From NCBI GenBank assembly GCA_903901915.1, contig CAIUSV010000062.1:1-41184 (forward strand): 41,184 nt of DNA, read 5' to 3'. The position numbers and the translations under genes are program-made. Under the pieces are notes generated by a model. It did no database searches and had not been told where the DNA came from. It worked only from the letters and a program-made list of their open reading frames with translations. The stretch is from an uncultured Rhodospirillaceae bacterium. GTDB lineage: Bacteria > Pseudomonadota > Alphaproteobacteria > Rhodospirillales > Magnetospirillaceae. This document shows, one piece after another, positions 1 to 8,993 of this stretch (its first letter is position 1; the number at the start of each line of letters is the position of its first letter).

Positions 1-360
<360 letters not shown>

Positions 361-434
361 TGTTCAACCCGTCTGCTCGCGGCGGATGCCGCATGTGTCA
401 TGCCATGGTCCCGGCGGTCTCGGCGGCGGGCGAG

Positions 435-508
435 TGGAGCGGGTGAGGGGAATCGAACCCCCGTCATCAGCTTGGAAGGCTGTTGCTCTACCATTGAGCT
501 ACACCCGC
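435..508 (-). tRNA. tRNA-Gly (anticodon TCC)
   Basis: Read on the minus strand, a 74-nt cloverleaf with acceptor stem GCGGGTG/CACCCGC, D stem GCTC/GAGC, anticodon loop CTTCCAA (anticodon TCC), a T arm with GGTTCGATTCC, and an encoded 3' CCA after discriminator T. The outermost anticodon-stem pair is A-A rather than paired. It lies 74 bases upstream of the tuf start and downstream of tRNA-Tyr on the same strand, resembling the tyr-gly-tuf order known from enterobacterial tufB operons. Confidence 0.97.
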
Positions 509-607
509 CAGATCATCCCGCACGGTCGCACCACCTGGCGCTCGACCTCTAGGAAACCGTTCTCCGTCATCCAACCCGCCCGGATATCCGGTTCACTCGG
601 GGGATAA

Positions 608-693
608 TGGTGGAGGGGGCAGGATTTGAACCTACGTAGACTTTCGTCGGCAGATTTACAGTCTGCTGCCATTAACCGCTCGGCCACCCCTCC
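608..693 (-). tRNA. tRNA-Tyr (anticodon GTA)
   Basis: An 86-nt class II tRNA on the minus strand. It has acceptor stem GGAGGGG paired with CCCCTCC, anticodon loop CTGTAAA (GTA), a long variable arm typical of bacterial tRNA-Tyr, a T arm with GGTTCAAATCC, and an encoded 3' CCA. It is the first gene of the tRNA-Tyr, tRNA-Gly, tuf series and sits directly downstream of the promoter proposed at 734-761. Confidence 0.97.
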
Positions 694-733
694 ACGCCGT
701 CATCCAGCAGAGCCGGGGCGACGGGAGGGCTGT

Positions 734-761
734 ACTATGAGAATTTGACGGCGCTTGTCAA
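734..761 (-). promoter_or_regulatory. Probable sigma70 promoter of the tRNA-Tyr/tRNA-Gly/tuf operon
   Basis: On the minus strand a perfect -35 hexamer TTGACA (756-761) is followed after 16 bases by CATAGT (734-739), a 4/6 match to TATAAT. Next comes a C-rich stretch of the kind seen at stringently controlled stable-RNA promoters. It lies about 40 bases before the tRNA-Tyr 5' end. The hexamers are seen directly; promoter activity and growth-rate control are inferred. Confidence 0.6.
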
Positions 762-803
762 TCCGAAAAGAGGCGTCAAAATGCCCCCGGCAAGGAGAGT
801 GGA

Positions 804-1622
804 ATGAGAAAGAGAGACCCCCGAGGCGCGCGCCGCCCCGCACCGCAGTCCCCGTCGCCGTCCCGGACGGCCCCGTCGTCAGCACCATCATCGCGGGGAG
901 GCAGTGGCGGCGGCGCTTCGTTCTGGATTTACGGCACCCACGCGGTTTTGGCCGTCCTGGCCAATCCCGAACGCCGCCTGCGCCGCCTGATCGCCACCGC
1001 CGAGGCCGGTCGCGGCCTGGCCGCCGGCCCGGTCCAGGCGGAAACGGTGGAACGCGCCGAGATCGACCGCCTGTTGCCCCCCGGCGCGGTGCATCAAGGG
1101 CTGGCGGCGCTGGTGGAACCGCTGGAGCCGCCGACCATCGACGATATCGGCCGCATGGCGGGAGAGCGCCCCGGCGCGGTGGTGGTGGTGCTGGATCAGG
1201 TCACCGACCCCCACAACGTCGGCGCCATCCTGCGCTCGGCGGCGGCATTCGGCGCGCTGGCGGTGGTGGTGCCCGACCGCCATGCCCCCGAGGAGACCGG
1301 GGCGCTGGCCAAGGCGGCGTCGGGGGCGCTGGAACGCATGCCGCTGGTGCGCGTCACCAACATCGTTCACGCCCTGGACGAGTTGAAGCAGGCGGGATTC
1401 TGGGCGGCCGGACTGGCCGCCGACGCCCCACGCACCCTGGCCGAGGCCGCGCTGGACGGCCGGATCGTCATCGTACTGGGAGCCGAGGGTGAAGGCCTGC
1501 GCCGCCTGACCCGCGAACACTGCGATCATCTGGTGCGGCTGCCCATGACCGGGGCGATGGAAAGCCTCAACGTCTCCAATGCCGCCGCCGTGGCGCTTTA
1601 CGAACTGGCTCGCGGGGGGTGA
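804..1622 (+). CDS. rlmB: SpoU/TrmH-family rRNA 2'-O-methyltransferase (RlmB-like)
   Basis: Predicted 272-residue SAM-dependent methyltransferase; RlmB methylates the 2'-OH of G2251 in 23S rRNA (E. coli numbering). Residues 1-37 are a basic, Pro/Ser-rich extension. The substrate-binding domain starts at [10 protein letters not shown] (41-50). The SPOUT catalytic motifs follow: motif 1 with [12 protein letters not shown] (N138 and R144), motif 2 [10 protein letters not shown], and motif 3 [11 protein letters not shown] near residue 255, which forms the knotted SAM site. An AAGGAG ribosome-binding site sits six bases before the ATG. The gene is divergent from the tRNA-tuf operon, and tRNA-Thr follows 48 bases downstream. 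Another TrmH-family target is possible, but the N-terminal domain favours RlmB. Confidence 0.92.
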   Translation: MRKRDPRGARRPAPQSPSPSRTAPSSAPSSRGGSGGGASFWIYGTHAVLAVLANPERRLRRLIATAEAGRGLAAGPVQAETVERAEIDRLLPPGAVHQGLAALVEPLEPPTIDDIGRMAGERPGAVVVVLDQVTDPHNVGAILRSAAAFGALAVVVPDRHAPEETGALAKAASGALERMPLVRVTNIVHALDELKQAGFWAAGLAADAPRTLAEAALDGRIVIVLGAEGEGLRRLTREHCDHLVRLPMTGAMESLNVSNAAAVALYELARGG

Positions 1623-1670
1623 ACACCACGCTTGCGGTACGCGGATTTCGCCATTAATTTCCGTGCCGAC

Positions 1671-1746
1671 GCCGGCTTAGCTCAGTTGGTAGAGCAGTAG
1701 TTTTGTAAACTTCAGGTCGCGGGTTCGAATCCTGCAGCCGGCACCA
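1671..1746 (+). tRNA. tRNA-Thr (anticodon TGT)
   Basis: A 76-nt cloverleaf: acceptor GCCGGCT/AGCCGGC, D stem GCTC/GAGC, anticodon loop TTTGTAA (TGT), T arm with GGTTCGAATCC and encoded ACCA. The anticodon stem is GTAGT against ACTTC, which leaves a T-T mismatch at positions 28/42. It may be transcribed with rlmB or from its own promoter. Confidence 0.96.
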
Positions 1747-1761
1747 TCACCGCCACCGCGG

Positions 1762-2634
1762 TCAATTCTTCGGATCGATGAACTCGACGGCGTTGGGCTG
1801 GACGCCGGGCGGAGGCGCGGCCGCCCCGGCTGCGCCGGCCTGTCCCGTGGCCGATTTGGCCGCTGCCGGAACCGCGATCTCCGGCGGGCGTTCCCTGGCC
1901 TGGGACTGGCCGTTGCGGGCGGCGGCGATGGTGGCGTCGCGGTTCTGGCGGTACAGGCTGCGGATCGCGGCGTATTCATCGATGGAGGTACGGCGGATTT
2001 CCTTGAGGGGATCAAGGTAGGTGGTGCGGTTGTCCAGCGTATCGAAGCCCATCTGGACGCTGCTCAGCACCCCCAGCCCCTTGGCGGCGAAGGCCACTCC
2101 GGCGGGATCGGCCCAGTAATCGGCCACACGGCCCGAGCCGTCGCGCAGGTTGGAGGGGCCGAAGAACGGCAGCATCAGATAAGGCCCCTCTTCGACACCC
2201 CAGACCGCCAGGGTGATGCCGATGTCGGTCTTGTGGCCCTTGGGACCACCGCTTTCGACCGCCGCGTCACGGGTCCCCAACGCGCCGAAGGTGGAATTGA
2301 TCATAAAGCGCCCCAGCGCGTCGGCGGCGGCGTGGACATTGCCCTGAAGCAGGTCATTGCCGGCGACATAGGGTTCTTCCAGATTGGTCAGAACGTTATG
2401 GACGCCGGTGCGGAACCACTCGGGAAAATTATCGCGATACGCCTCGGCCACCGGGGCGGCGACATTGTCGTCCAGGAACATGTTGACGTCGTAAAGCACC
2501 CGGTTGGTCGGCTCCAGCGGATCATTGACCGCCTCGGCCTCGGCCCGTTCCTCGGGATCCGTCGGCAATTGCGCGCACGCCGCGGTCAGGGTCATCGCCA
2601 CAACGGCGGCCAGGGGAACCATGCGACGCAACAT
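1762..2634 (-). CDS. mlaA: MlaA/VacJ outer-membrane phospholipid-asymmetry lipoprotein
   Basis: MlaA removes mislocalised phospholipids from the outer leaflet of the outer membrane and passes them to MlaC. The 290-residue product begins with a lipoprotein signal peptide ending LTAAC, so C20 would be lipidated. The MlaA core follows: NDPLEPTNRVLYDVN near residue 37, NVLTNLEEPYVAGNDLLQG, INSTFGALG, and GVEEGPYLMLPFFGPSNLRD with DYWADP. The last 60 or so residues are an Ala/Pro-rich low-complexity tail longer than in E. coli MlaA. No mlaBCDEF genes are in view. An inverted repeat at 2663-2679 lies just upstream. Confidence 0.93.
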   Translation of the reverse strand: MLRRMVPLAAVVAMTLTAACAQLPTDPEERAEAEAVNDPLEPTNRVLYDVNMFLDDNVAAPVAEAYRDNFPEWFRTGVHNVLTNLEEPYVAGNDLLQGNVHAAADALGRFMINSTFGALGTRDAAVESGGPKGHKTDIGITLAVWGVEEGPYLMLPFFGPSNLRDGSGRVADYWADPAGVAFAAKGLGVLSSVQMGFDTLDNRTTYLDPLKEIRRTSIDEYAAIRSLYRQNRDATIAAARNGQSQARERPPEIAVPAAAKSATGQAGAAGAAAPPPGVQPNAVEFIDPKN

Positions 2635-2662
2635 CGGGAATCACTCCTGCCGAGTCCCGGTC

Positions 2663-2679
2663 ACCACCGGGCCGGTGGT
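2663..2679. repeat. Short perfect inverted repeat upstream of mlaA
   Basis: ACCACCGG and CCGGTGGT are separated by a single base, 29 bases upstream of the mlaA ATG and downstream of the histidine-kinase stop. There is no T-run on either side, so a classical terminator is not supported. It could be an operator, a leader hairpin or chance in GC-rich DNA. Confidence 0.35.
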
Positions 2680-2746
2680 TCGTTCGCATGATCGGGCCGT
2701 CGGAGTCAATACATTGGAATCCGGACATCGGATTCGGCATGGCGCC

Positions 2747-4636
2747 CTATCTCGCGTCCACCGCCTCTTCACGCGGCAGGGTGAAGCGAAACGTCGTGCC
2801 CTCGCGCCCCGAGGTGTCCACCCAGATTCGGCCGCCGTGGCGTTCGACGATGCGCCGACAGATCGCCAGGCCGACCCCGGCGCCGGGAAAACGGCCGGGG
2901 CCATGCAGTCGCCGGAACACCTGGAAGATTTCATCGGCATAGCGCGGATCGATGCCGATGCCGTTGTCCTCGATCGAGAACAGCCAGTTTCCCGCCTCCG
3001 GCGTGACCGTGATCCGCACCCGGGGGGCGATGCCGTCGCGCGCGAACTTCAGCGCATTGCCCAGCAGATGCTGAAAGACTTCGGCCAGCTGCGAGACATC
3101 GCCGCTCACCCGCGGCAACGGATCGGAATCGATGACCGCCCCGGTGGCGGTGATGGTGGCGGCCATGGTCTGGCGAACGCCGTCCAGCGCCAGGTCCAGC
3201 GCCACCGGCTCGAACCCCCGTCCGGTGGCGCCAGCCTGGGAATATTCCAGCAGACCCCGCACCTGCTGGTGCATGCGCTGGGCCGCCGCCACGAGAAATT
3301 GGAGGTACTCGCGGGGCTCGTCGCCGATCGTCCCCTCCAGGCGGCGGTCGAGCAATTGGGCGAAGCTGACGATGCTGCGCACCGGTTCCTGGAGATCGTG
3401 GGCGGCGACATAGGCAAAGCGTTCAAGTTCGCTGTTGGCTTGCACCATCCGTTCCACCGTCATGGCCAGTGACCTTTCGGCGGCCTTGCGGTCGGTGATG
3501 TCCTCCAAGGCGACGATGATCCGGTCGAAGCGCTCGCGATGGCCGGCGGGAACCGTCCAGTGAACCAGGACATCGCGCGCCACGCCGTCCAGGGTCTTGA
3601 CCTGACTTTCCAGGGTCAGCTCGGTCTCGCCGGCCCAGATCGCCACCAGTTGCCGCCGAAACGCCTCGAACGACGCCGAGGTGAAGGTCCGGTCCAGCCC
3701 CCCCAGCAGCGCCGCCCGGTCAGGCGCGTGATGAAGCGCCATGGTCGCGGCGTTGACGTCAAGCACCTTGACCACCACCACGCATTCACCGACCACCTCG
3801 GGATGGGCCGCGAGATAGGACGCCATATCCCCGTCCGCCTGGGGAGCGACACGATCGAGAATCTCCACCACCCGGGAGAAATCCTCCTCCCATAGCGACA
3901 CCGGCGAGGCGGTGAACATGACCCGGTAGCGGGACTCGCTCTCGCTGAGAGCGCCGTAGGACTCGCGAATCGCCCGGCGCATGTCGTTGAAGGCGATGGC
4001 AAGATCCAAGAACTCGTCATTGGCGGCATCGACGGGCATGTCGATGGCCGGCGGATCGACCAGATCGGCCGCCCCCACCGAGCGGGCATAGCGGGCCATG
4101 CGGCCCAACGGGCGGATCACCAGGGGATGCACCAGCAACGCCACCGCCACCACGACCCCCAGCACCACCACTAGATTACCCAGCAGCACCACCCAGGCCC
4201 GTTCCAACACCGGCCGGCGCATCAGGGGCATGCTGACCGCCACCGTCAGCCTGCCGATGTCCCGTGGCTGGCCGAGATAGACGCGGGTCAGATCAAAGGT
4301 CTTCGTCAGGGTCTCGCCCCCCGTCCGGCTGCCGCTGCCGACCAGAACATTTCCATCCGGATCGGTCACCTCCACCCACTCGATATAGGGCAGATTGCGA
4401 ATACCCAATACCAGCTCGGCCAGCCGTTCCCGGTCCTGCAGCCAGGTATCCTCGATGATGCTGGCGAGATAGCCGCCGCCGATCTGGTTGAAGCGCTCGA
4501 TCGCCCGCACCTTGACCAGATTAAGATCGATAGCGATGACCACCGCCGATATGACCAGCGAGACCACGAGCCCGACCACCCCCAGGCGAACCATCAGTCG
4601 CCGGGACAGTGGCGAGCGCGGCGACGGGCGCACCAT
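2747..4636 (-). CDS. Membrane sensor histidine kinase (HAMP-PAS-HisKA-HATPase)
   Basis: Predicted 629-residue inner-membrane histidine kinase. Transmembrane segment 1 is near residues 17-40, a periplasmic domain spans about 41-145, and TM2 is near 148-174. HAMP (175-230), a PAS-like region (235-385) and HisKA with AAHDLQEPVR (H413 is the phosphoacceptor) follow. The ATPase domain has GNALKFA, DNGIGIDP and GAGVGLAICRR. HDLQEP is typical of phytochrome-class kinases. The ATG at 4636 overlaps the stop of the upstream solute-binding-protein gene (TGATG), so the two are translationally coupled. A longer reading through that gene is rejected for this reason. No dedicated response regulator lies beside it. 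Confidence 0.9.
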   Translation of the reverse strand: MVRPSPRSPLSRRLMVRLGVVGLVVSLVISAVVIAIDLNLVKVRAIERFNQIGGGYLASIIEDTWLQDRERLAELVLGIRNLPYIEWVEVTDPDGNVLVGSGSRTGGETLTKTFDLTRVYLGQPRDIGRLTVAVSMPLMRRPVLERAWVVLLGNLVVVLGVVVAVALLVHPLVIRPLGRMARYARSVGAADLVDPPAIDMPVDAANDEFLDLAIAFNDMRRAIRESYGALSESESRYRVMFTASPVSLWEEDFSRVVEILDRVAPQADGDMASYLAAHPEVVGECVVVVKVLDVNAATMALHHAPDRAALLGGLDRTFTSASFEAFRRQLVAIWAGETELTLESQVKTLDGVARDVLVHWTVPAGHRERFDRIIVALEDITDRKAAERSLAMTVERMVQANSELERFAYVAAHDLQEPVRSIVSFAQLLDRRLEGTIGDEPREYLQFLVAAAQRMHQQVRGLLEYSQAGATGRGFEPVALDLALDGVRQTMAATITATGAVIDSDPLPRVSGDVSQLAEVFQHLLGNALKFARDGIAPRVRITVTPEAGNWLFSIEDNGIGIDPRYADEIFQVFRRLHGPGRFPGAGVGLAICRRIVERHGGRIWVDTSGREGTTFRFTLPREEAVDAR

Positions 4637-5406
4637 CACTTCAATCCGGTGGTGACTGGCCCCAGGCCGCCGAACACCCGCTGGGCGATGGCCAGGTAGG
4701 AGCCGTCGGCCTTCATCCGTCGCAGTTCCGCCGCCGCCGGCTCGACCAGGGCGGCGTGACGACGGTGCAGATAGATGTACATGGGCACCCGCGCCAGCGG
4801 CGGTTCGTGCACCCGCAAGGTCATGCCCATGGCCTTGGCCTGCCACAACGCCTGCCAGCGCTCGTGCAAGATGATCTCGGCACGGCCGGCTTTCAGCAGG
4901 CCAAGCAGCTGGGCGGAATCCTTGACCTGCGTCAGCTCGCGCACCTTCGGCAGGTTGCGGTCGAAAATCTGCCAGCCGATAATGTAGGCGACGCTATGGG
5001 GCGCCAGCCCCGCCCAGTTCGCCGGAGCCGCGTCACCCGTCAGGGAGCAGGCCACGAAGTCGTTGACAAACATCGGTTCCGGCACCGGAATCAGGTTGGC
5101 ATAATCCTTTTCCACCCCCGCCACCCGCCCGGCCAGCCCGTCGGTAACGCCTTCGTCGGCCAGCCGAAAGGCGCGCGACGACGCAAGATTGACGTCAAGT
5201 TCGACGGTCATGCCAAGACGGGAGAAGACTTCGGCGACGAGAATCTGGTGAAAGCCGGTGCCGTCGGACTTGGTCCACGGTTCGATCATGCCGGTGGACA
5301 GCATCAGCCGGCCGCCCGCCGAAACCGACGGCACGCCACCGACCGCCAGGGCGGCCAGCCCAAACACCACCTTGCGGCGGCCGGGAAAGATGATCCTCGC
5401 GCTCAT
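4636..5406 (-). CDS. Periplasmic family-3-type solute-binding protein, coupled to a sensor kinase
   Basis: Predicted 256-residue protein with an N-terminal signal peptide (GRRKVVFGLAALAVGG, probable cleavage after SVSA) and a bacterial extracellular solute-binding fold. Features are TGMIEPWTKSDGTG, then FHQILVAEVFSRLGM near residues 50-70, GLAGRVAG, and the C-terminal VPMYIYLHRRH region. Such proteins usually deliver amino acids to ABC transporters, but no permease or ATPase gene is nearby. Instead its stop codon overlaps the start of a membrane histidine kinase, so I infer a periplasmic ligand-sensing partner. The start is set at the ATG giving the best signal peptide; TTG and GTG codons up to 5448 are alternatives. 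The ligand is unknown. Confidence 0.8.
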   Translation of the reverse strand: MSARIIFPGRRKVVFGLAALAVGGVPSVSAGGRLMLSTGMIEPWTKSDGTGFHQILVAEVFSRLGMTVELDVNLASSRAFRLADEGVTDGLAGRVAGVEKDYANLIPVPEPMFVNDFVACSLTGDAAPANWAGLAPHSVAYIIGWQIFDRNLPKVRELTQVKDSAQLLGLLKAGRAEIILHERWQALWQAKAMGMTLRVHEPPLARVPMYIYLHRRHAALVEPAAAELRRMKADGSYLAIAQRVFGGLGPVTTGLK

Positions 5407-5477
5407 CGGACGATCATAACCCGTGAAAGCCGCCGTGACAGCCACCAAGTGGAGTCAGCTGCCATGGGACGAAGGCG

Positions 5478-6164
5478 TCACTCCCCGCGCTTGAGGCGAT
5501 AGCCGACCCCGGGGTCGGTGACGATCAGGGTCGGGCGGGCGGGATCGGTTTCCAGCTTCTGGCGCAACTGGTTGACGTAGACCCGAAGATAGGCGGTGTC
5601 ATCGGTATGGGCCGGCCCCCATACCTCCTTGAGGATGAAACGATGGGTCAGGACATGATCGGCCTGACCGGCCAGCACCGCCAGCAAGTCCCACTCCTTG
5701 CGCGACAGGTGCAACTCGTCGCCGTCGCGCGTCACCACCCGGCGCGCCAGATCGATACGAACACCGCCACTTTCCACCACATCGGCGGCATCCTTGGCGC
5801 CACGCGGCCGCAGCACCACCCGCACCCGCGCCATCAATTCCGCGACTCCGAAGGGCTTGACCACGTAATCATTGGCGCCGCGATCCAGCGCCTCGACCTT
5901 GTCGAATTCCAGCGAACGCACCGACAGCACGATGATCGGCAGGTCCGACGTCTCGCGCACCGCGGTGATCACCTCCTGACCGTCCATGTCGGGCAGGCCG
6001 AGATCGAGAATCAGCAGGTCGGGCGGGGCGGCGCGCACCATGGCGATGCCGGCGGCGGCGGTGGCCGCCTCGGTGACCTCATAGCCGTTGGCGCCCAGGG
6101 AAATGCGCAGGAACTTGCGGATCTGAGCCTCGTCATCGACCACCAGGACGCGGGGATTGCCCAT
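5478..6164 (-). CDS. kdpE: KdpE, OmpR-family response regulator of the potassium system
   Basis: KdpE is phosphorylated by KdpD and activates kdpFABC under potassium limitation or salt stress. The 228-residue protein has a receiver domain with acidic pair D10/D11, phosphoacceptor D54 (LILDLGLPDMDG) and K in VVKPFG. A winged-helix DNA-binding domain follows, containing LSRKEWDLLAVLA, ILKEVWG, YLRVYVNQLRQKLE and a C-terminal GVGYRL hairpin. The ATG overlaps the kdpD stop (TGATG), showing translational coupling. A longer reading into kdpD adds only unrelated sequence. A candidate binding site lies at 8902-8922. Confidence 0.96.
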   Translation of the reverse strand: MGNPRVLVVDDEAQIRKFLRISLGANGYEVTEAATAAAGIAMVRAAPPDLLILDLGLPDMDGQEVITAVRETSDLPIIVLSVRSLEFDKVEALDRGANDYVVKPFGVAELMARVRVVLRPRGAKDAADVVESGGVRIDLARRVVTRDGDELHLSRKEWDLLAVLAGQADHVLTHRFILKEVWGPAHTDDTAYLRVYVNQLRQKLETDPARPTLIVTDPGVGYRLKRGE

Positions 6165-8860
6165 CAGCCCTCCCCCGAAGCAGCGCCAAGGTCCAGATCC
6201 GGCGGCAGCGGCAGATGGATCAGGATGCAGGTTCCGGCGCCATGCAGGCCGGGCTCGGCGCTGATGGTGCCGCCGTGGGCCTCGACGATGCCGCGACAGA
6301 TCGCCAACCCCAGCCCGGTACCGGCAGTCTGGGCGTCGGTCTGATCGACCCGGTAGAACATGTCGAACACCTTCTCGCGGTCCTCGGCGGGAATGCCGGG
6401 GCCTTGATCGACAACCTCGATGGCGATGTGCTGGCGGGTGCGGCGCGCCCACACCTTCACCGTGGTGCCGGCGGGAGCATACTTGCAGGCATTATCCAGA
6501 AGGTTGAAGAACACTTGTTCCAATAGCACCGCATCGACACACAGCAACGGCATGTCGGCAGCGATCTCGACCTTGATGCTGTGCGAGCGCGCCAGACGGG
6601 CGGTACGGCCCACCGCGGCACCGACGATGTCGCGCAGATCGGCCCAGTCCACCCGGGGCTTCAAGGCGCCGCTGCCCAGCCGGGTCATGTCCAGCAGGTT
6701 CTGGACGAAACGATTGAGCCGTTCGGCCTCGTCCTGGATGGTCTGGGCAAGATCGGCACGCGACGAGGTGTCCAAGGCGTGGTCATAGCTGATCAGGCTG
6801 GAGGCCGCGCCCATGATCGACACCAGCGGTGTCCGGAGGTCGTGCGACAGCGACGACAGCAGCGCCGAGCGCAGCCTTTCCCGCTCGGTGGCGACGCGGG
6901 CGGCCTCGATGTCCGAGACCAGGGTGGTACGCTCGATGGCCACCGCCGCCTGATCGGCCAGCGTCTCCAGCAGCCGCATCTGCTCGGGCGCCGGCAGATC
7001 GGCGTCCTCCATCATCTGCACGCCGATGACGCCGACGGCGCCGCGCCCGGTCTTGAGCGGCAGGAACAGCCACAGCGCCGCCGGCAGGGTGGCCGAACCG
7101 CGCCCGGCCGGCTTGCCGTGGCTCCAGGCCCAGTCGGCGGCGGCGGCCGACTTGTCGTCCAACTCGTCCTCGGGCGGATAGCCGGCGGCGATGCTCAGTC
7201 CGTTCTCGCCCGGCATCAGCACCAGCGAGCGGCCCTGGATGGTATTGGCGACGTGATGGACCACCGCCCACAGCACGTCGTCCAGCGTCGCCGCCGCCGT
7301 CACCTTGCGGCCGAAATCGTAGAGATTGGTGCTGCGCCGGGCGCTTTCCCGCGTCGCCTGGATCTGGGTCCGCAGCCGGCTGGCCATGTTGGAAACGATG
7401 ACGGCGGCGATCAGGAAGAAGATCAGGGTCAGCACGTTCTGGGTGTCGGAGACGGCGAAGGTCAGTCGCGGCTCGGTAAAAAAGAAGTTGAACGAGAAAA
7501 AGCTGGCGACCGACGCCAGGATCGCCGGTCGTAGCCCGGCGTTGATGGCCACCACCATCACTGCCAGCAGATAAGCCACCGAGATGCTGGCCACCGGCAG
7601 CCAGATGTCGATGACGAAGCCCAGTCCGGTGGCCAGCGCGGTGGCGACCACCGCGAAAGCCAGCCCCAGCCAGTCGGTCGGCACCGCCGCCTTGCGGGCG
7701 GAGAAGGCGGGGGCGTGGGGTTTGTCCTCGTCCTCGCCGCCCACCACCAGGATATTGAAATCGCCACCATGCTCGACCAGCCGGTCGGTGACCGACTTGC
7801 CCAGCCAGCCCAGCCAGCCCGTGCGGCGCGCCCGGCCGACCACGATCTGGGTGGCGTTGCGTTCACGGGCGTGGGCCAACACGGCCGCGACCACGTCGTC
7901 GCCCTGAAGCGTCGTCGCCTCGCCGCCCAACTGAATGGCCAGACGCATGGCGTCGGCGATGCGGTCCTTTTCCGCCTCGTCCAGCGAGAGGGTCTGGGCG
8001 GTCTCGACCGTCACCGCCACCCAGGCGGCACCGCGCCGGTCGGCGGCGCGCTTGGTCACCCGCACCAGCCGGCCGGCATCCACCCGTTCGTCGATGCAGA
8101 CCATGATCCGCTCGCGCGCCGGCCAAGGGCCGGCGATGGCGTGGGCGCGCATGTAGTCCACCATCTGGGCGTCCACCCGTTCGGCGGCATGGCGCAGCGC
8201 CATCTCGCGCAGCGCCGTCAGGTTGCCGGGCGAAAAGAAGTTGTGCACGGCGCGGCGCGCCTGTTCCGGCACATAGACCTTGCCCTCGTGCAGCCGCTTG
8301 ATCAGATCCTCGGGCGGCAGATCGATCAATTCGATCTCGTCGGCACGCGACAACACGCTGTCGGGCAGGGTTTCGCGCACCTTGACCCCGGAAATCTGCT
8401 CGACGACGTCGTTGAGGCTTTCCAGATGCTGGATGTTCAAGGTGGCGTAGACGTCGATGCCGGCGGCCAGGACCTCCTCGACATCCTGCCAACGCTTGAC
8501 ATGGCGCGAGCCCGGCACGTTGGTATGAGCCAACTCGTCCACCAGCGCCACCTTGGGCCGACGCGCCAGCAGGGCGTCCAGGTCCATTTCGCGAAAATGA
8601 TGGCCGCGATACTCGACCTCGCGCGGCGGCAGCAGTTCCAGGCCGGTCAGCAGGGCCTCGGTCTCGCGGCGGCCATGGGTCTCGACCACGCCGGCGACCA
8701 CGTCGACGCTTTCCCGCAGACGTTCGTGGGCGGTTTCCAGCATGGAATAGGTCTTGCCCACCCCCGGCGCGGCGCCGAGAAAGATCTTGAGGCGACCGCG
8801 TCCCTCTCGCCGGGCTTCGGCGAGCAGCGCGTCGGGCGATGGCCTGTTTTCCTCGGTCAT
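6164..8860 (-). CDS. kdpD: KdpD, potassium/turgor sensor histidine kinase
   Basis: Predicted 898-residue sensor kinase and phosphatase for KdpE, the usual KdpD length. The N-terminal KdpD domain has Walker A GAAPGVGKT (29-37) and Walker B ALVDELAHTNVPG. A universal-stress-like domain spans about 250-380, where c-di-AMP binds in some bacteria, and closely spaced hydrophobic segments (about 400-500) form the four-helix membrane module. Then come a GAF-like region, HisKA with SSLSHDLRTPL (H673, the E. coli position) and a HATPase domain with DNACKYAP and GTGLGLAICRG. It is divergent from kdpFABC, unlike the E. coli kdpFABCDE order. Confidence 0.97.
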   Translation of the reverse strand: MTEENRPSPDALLAEARREGRGRLKIFLGAAPGVGKTYSMLETAHERLRESVDVVAGVVETHGRRETEALLTGLELLPPREVEYRGHHFREMDLDALLARRPKVALVDELAHTNVPGSRHVKRWQDVEEVLAAGIDVYATLNIQHLESLNDVVEQISGVKVRETLPDSVLSRADEIELIDLPPEDLIKRLHEGKVYVPEQARRAVHNFFSPGNLTALREMALRHAAERVDAQMVDYMRAHAIAGPWPARERIMVCIDERVDAGRLVRVTKRAADRRGAAWVAVTVETAQTLSLDEAEKDRIADAMRLAIQLGGEATTLQGDDVVAAVLAHARERNATQIVVGRARRTGWLGWLGKSVTDRLVEHGGDFNILVVGGEDEDKPHAPAFSARKAAVPTDWLGLAFAVVATALATGLGFVIDIWLPVASISVAYLLAVMVVAINAGLRPAILASVASFFSFNFFFTEPRLTFAVSDTQNVLTLIFFLIAAVIVSNMASRLRTQIQATRESARRSTNLYDFGRKVTAAATLDDVLWAVVHHVANTIQGRSLVLMPGENGLSIAAGYPPEDELDDKSAAAADWAWSHGKPAGRGSATLPAALWLFLPLKTGRGAVGVIGVQMMEDADLPAPEQMRLLETLADQAAVAIERTTLVSDIEAARVATERERLRSALLSSLSHDLRTPLVSIMGAASSLISYDHALDTSSRADLAQTIQDEAERLNRFVQNLLDMTRLGSGALKPRVDWADLRDIVGAAVGRTARLARSHSIKVEIAADMPLLCVDAVLLEQVFFNLLDNACKYAPAGTTVKVWARRTRQHIAIEVVDQGPGIPAEDREKVFDMFYRVDQTDAQTAGTGLGLAICRGIVEAHGGTISAEPGLHGAGTCILIHLPLPPDLDLGAASGEG

Positions 8861-8901
8861 GACCGAAGCATCACCGCATCAGCCGCCGGTCGTCCAGCAT
8901 C

Positions 8902-8922
8902 TTTACGCCATTTTTACGCCAT
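8902..8922 (+). promoter_or_regulatory. Candidate KdpE operator: direct repeat TTTACGCCAT, 11-bp period
   Basis: TTTACGCCAT occurs at 8902-8911 and again at 8913-8922, a period of 11 bp, or one helical turn. It lies in the 133-bp gap between divergent kdpD and kdpF and is the only T-rich block there. OmpR/KdpE-class regulators bind tandem half-sites on one face of DNA, and the E. coli kdp site is likewise a T-rich tandem with a TTTAC-like core. The repeat is seen; binding by the local KdpE is inferred. Confidence 0.6.
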
Positions 8923-8993
8923 CCCGCATGGACCCTTGATGCGAGACGGGAGTAGGGATCAGATCAATAAGACGTTTCAACCGGAGAGCAAAC

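Noticed and set aside
4637-4846. Upstream extension of the histidine kinase at 2747-4636
   Set aside because: The added 70 residues are Arg/Gly/Ala-rich, overlap the solute-binding-protein gene in another frame and lack family resemblance. The TGATG junction gives a better start.
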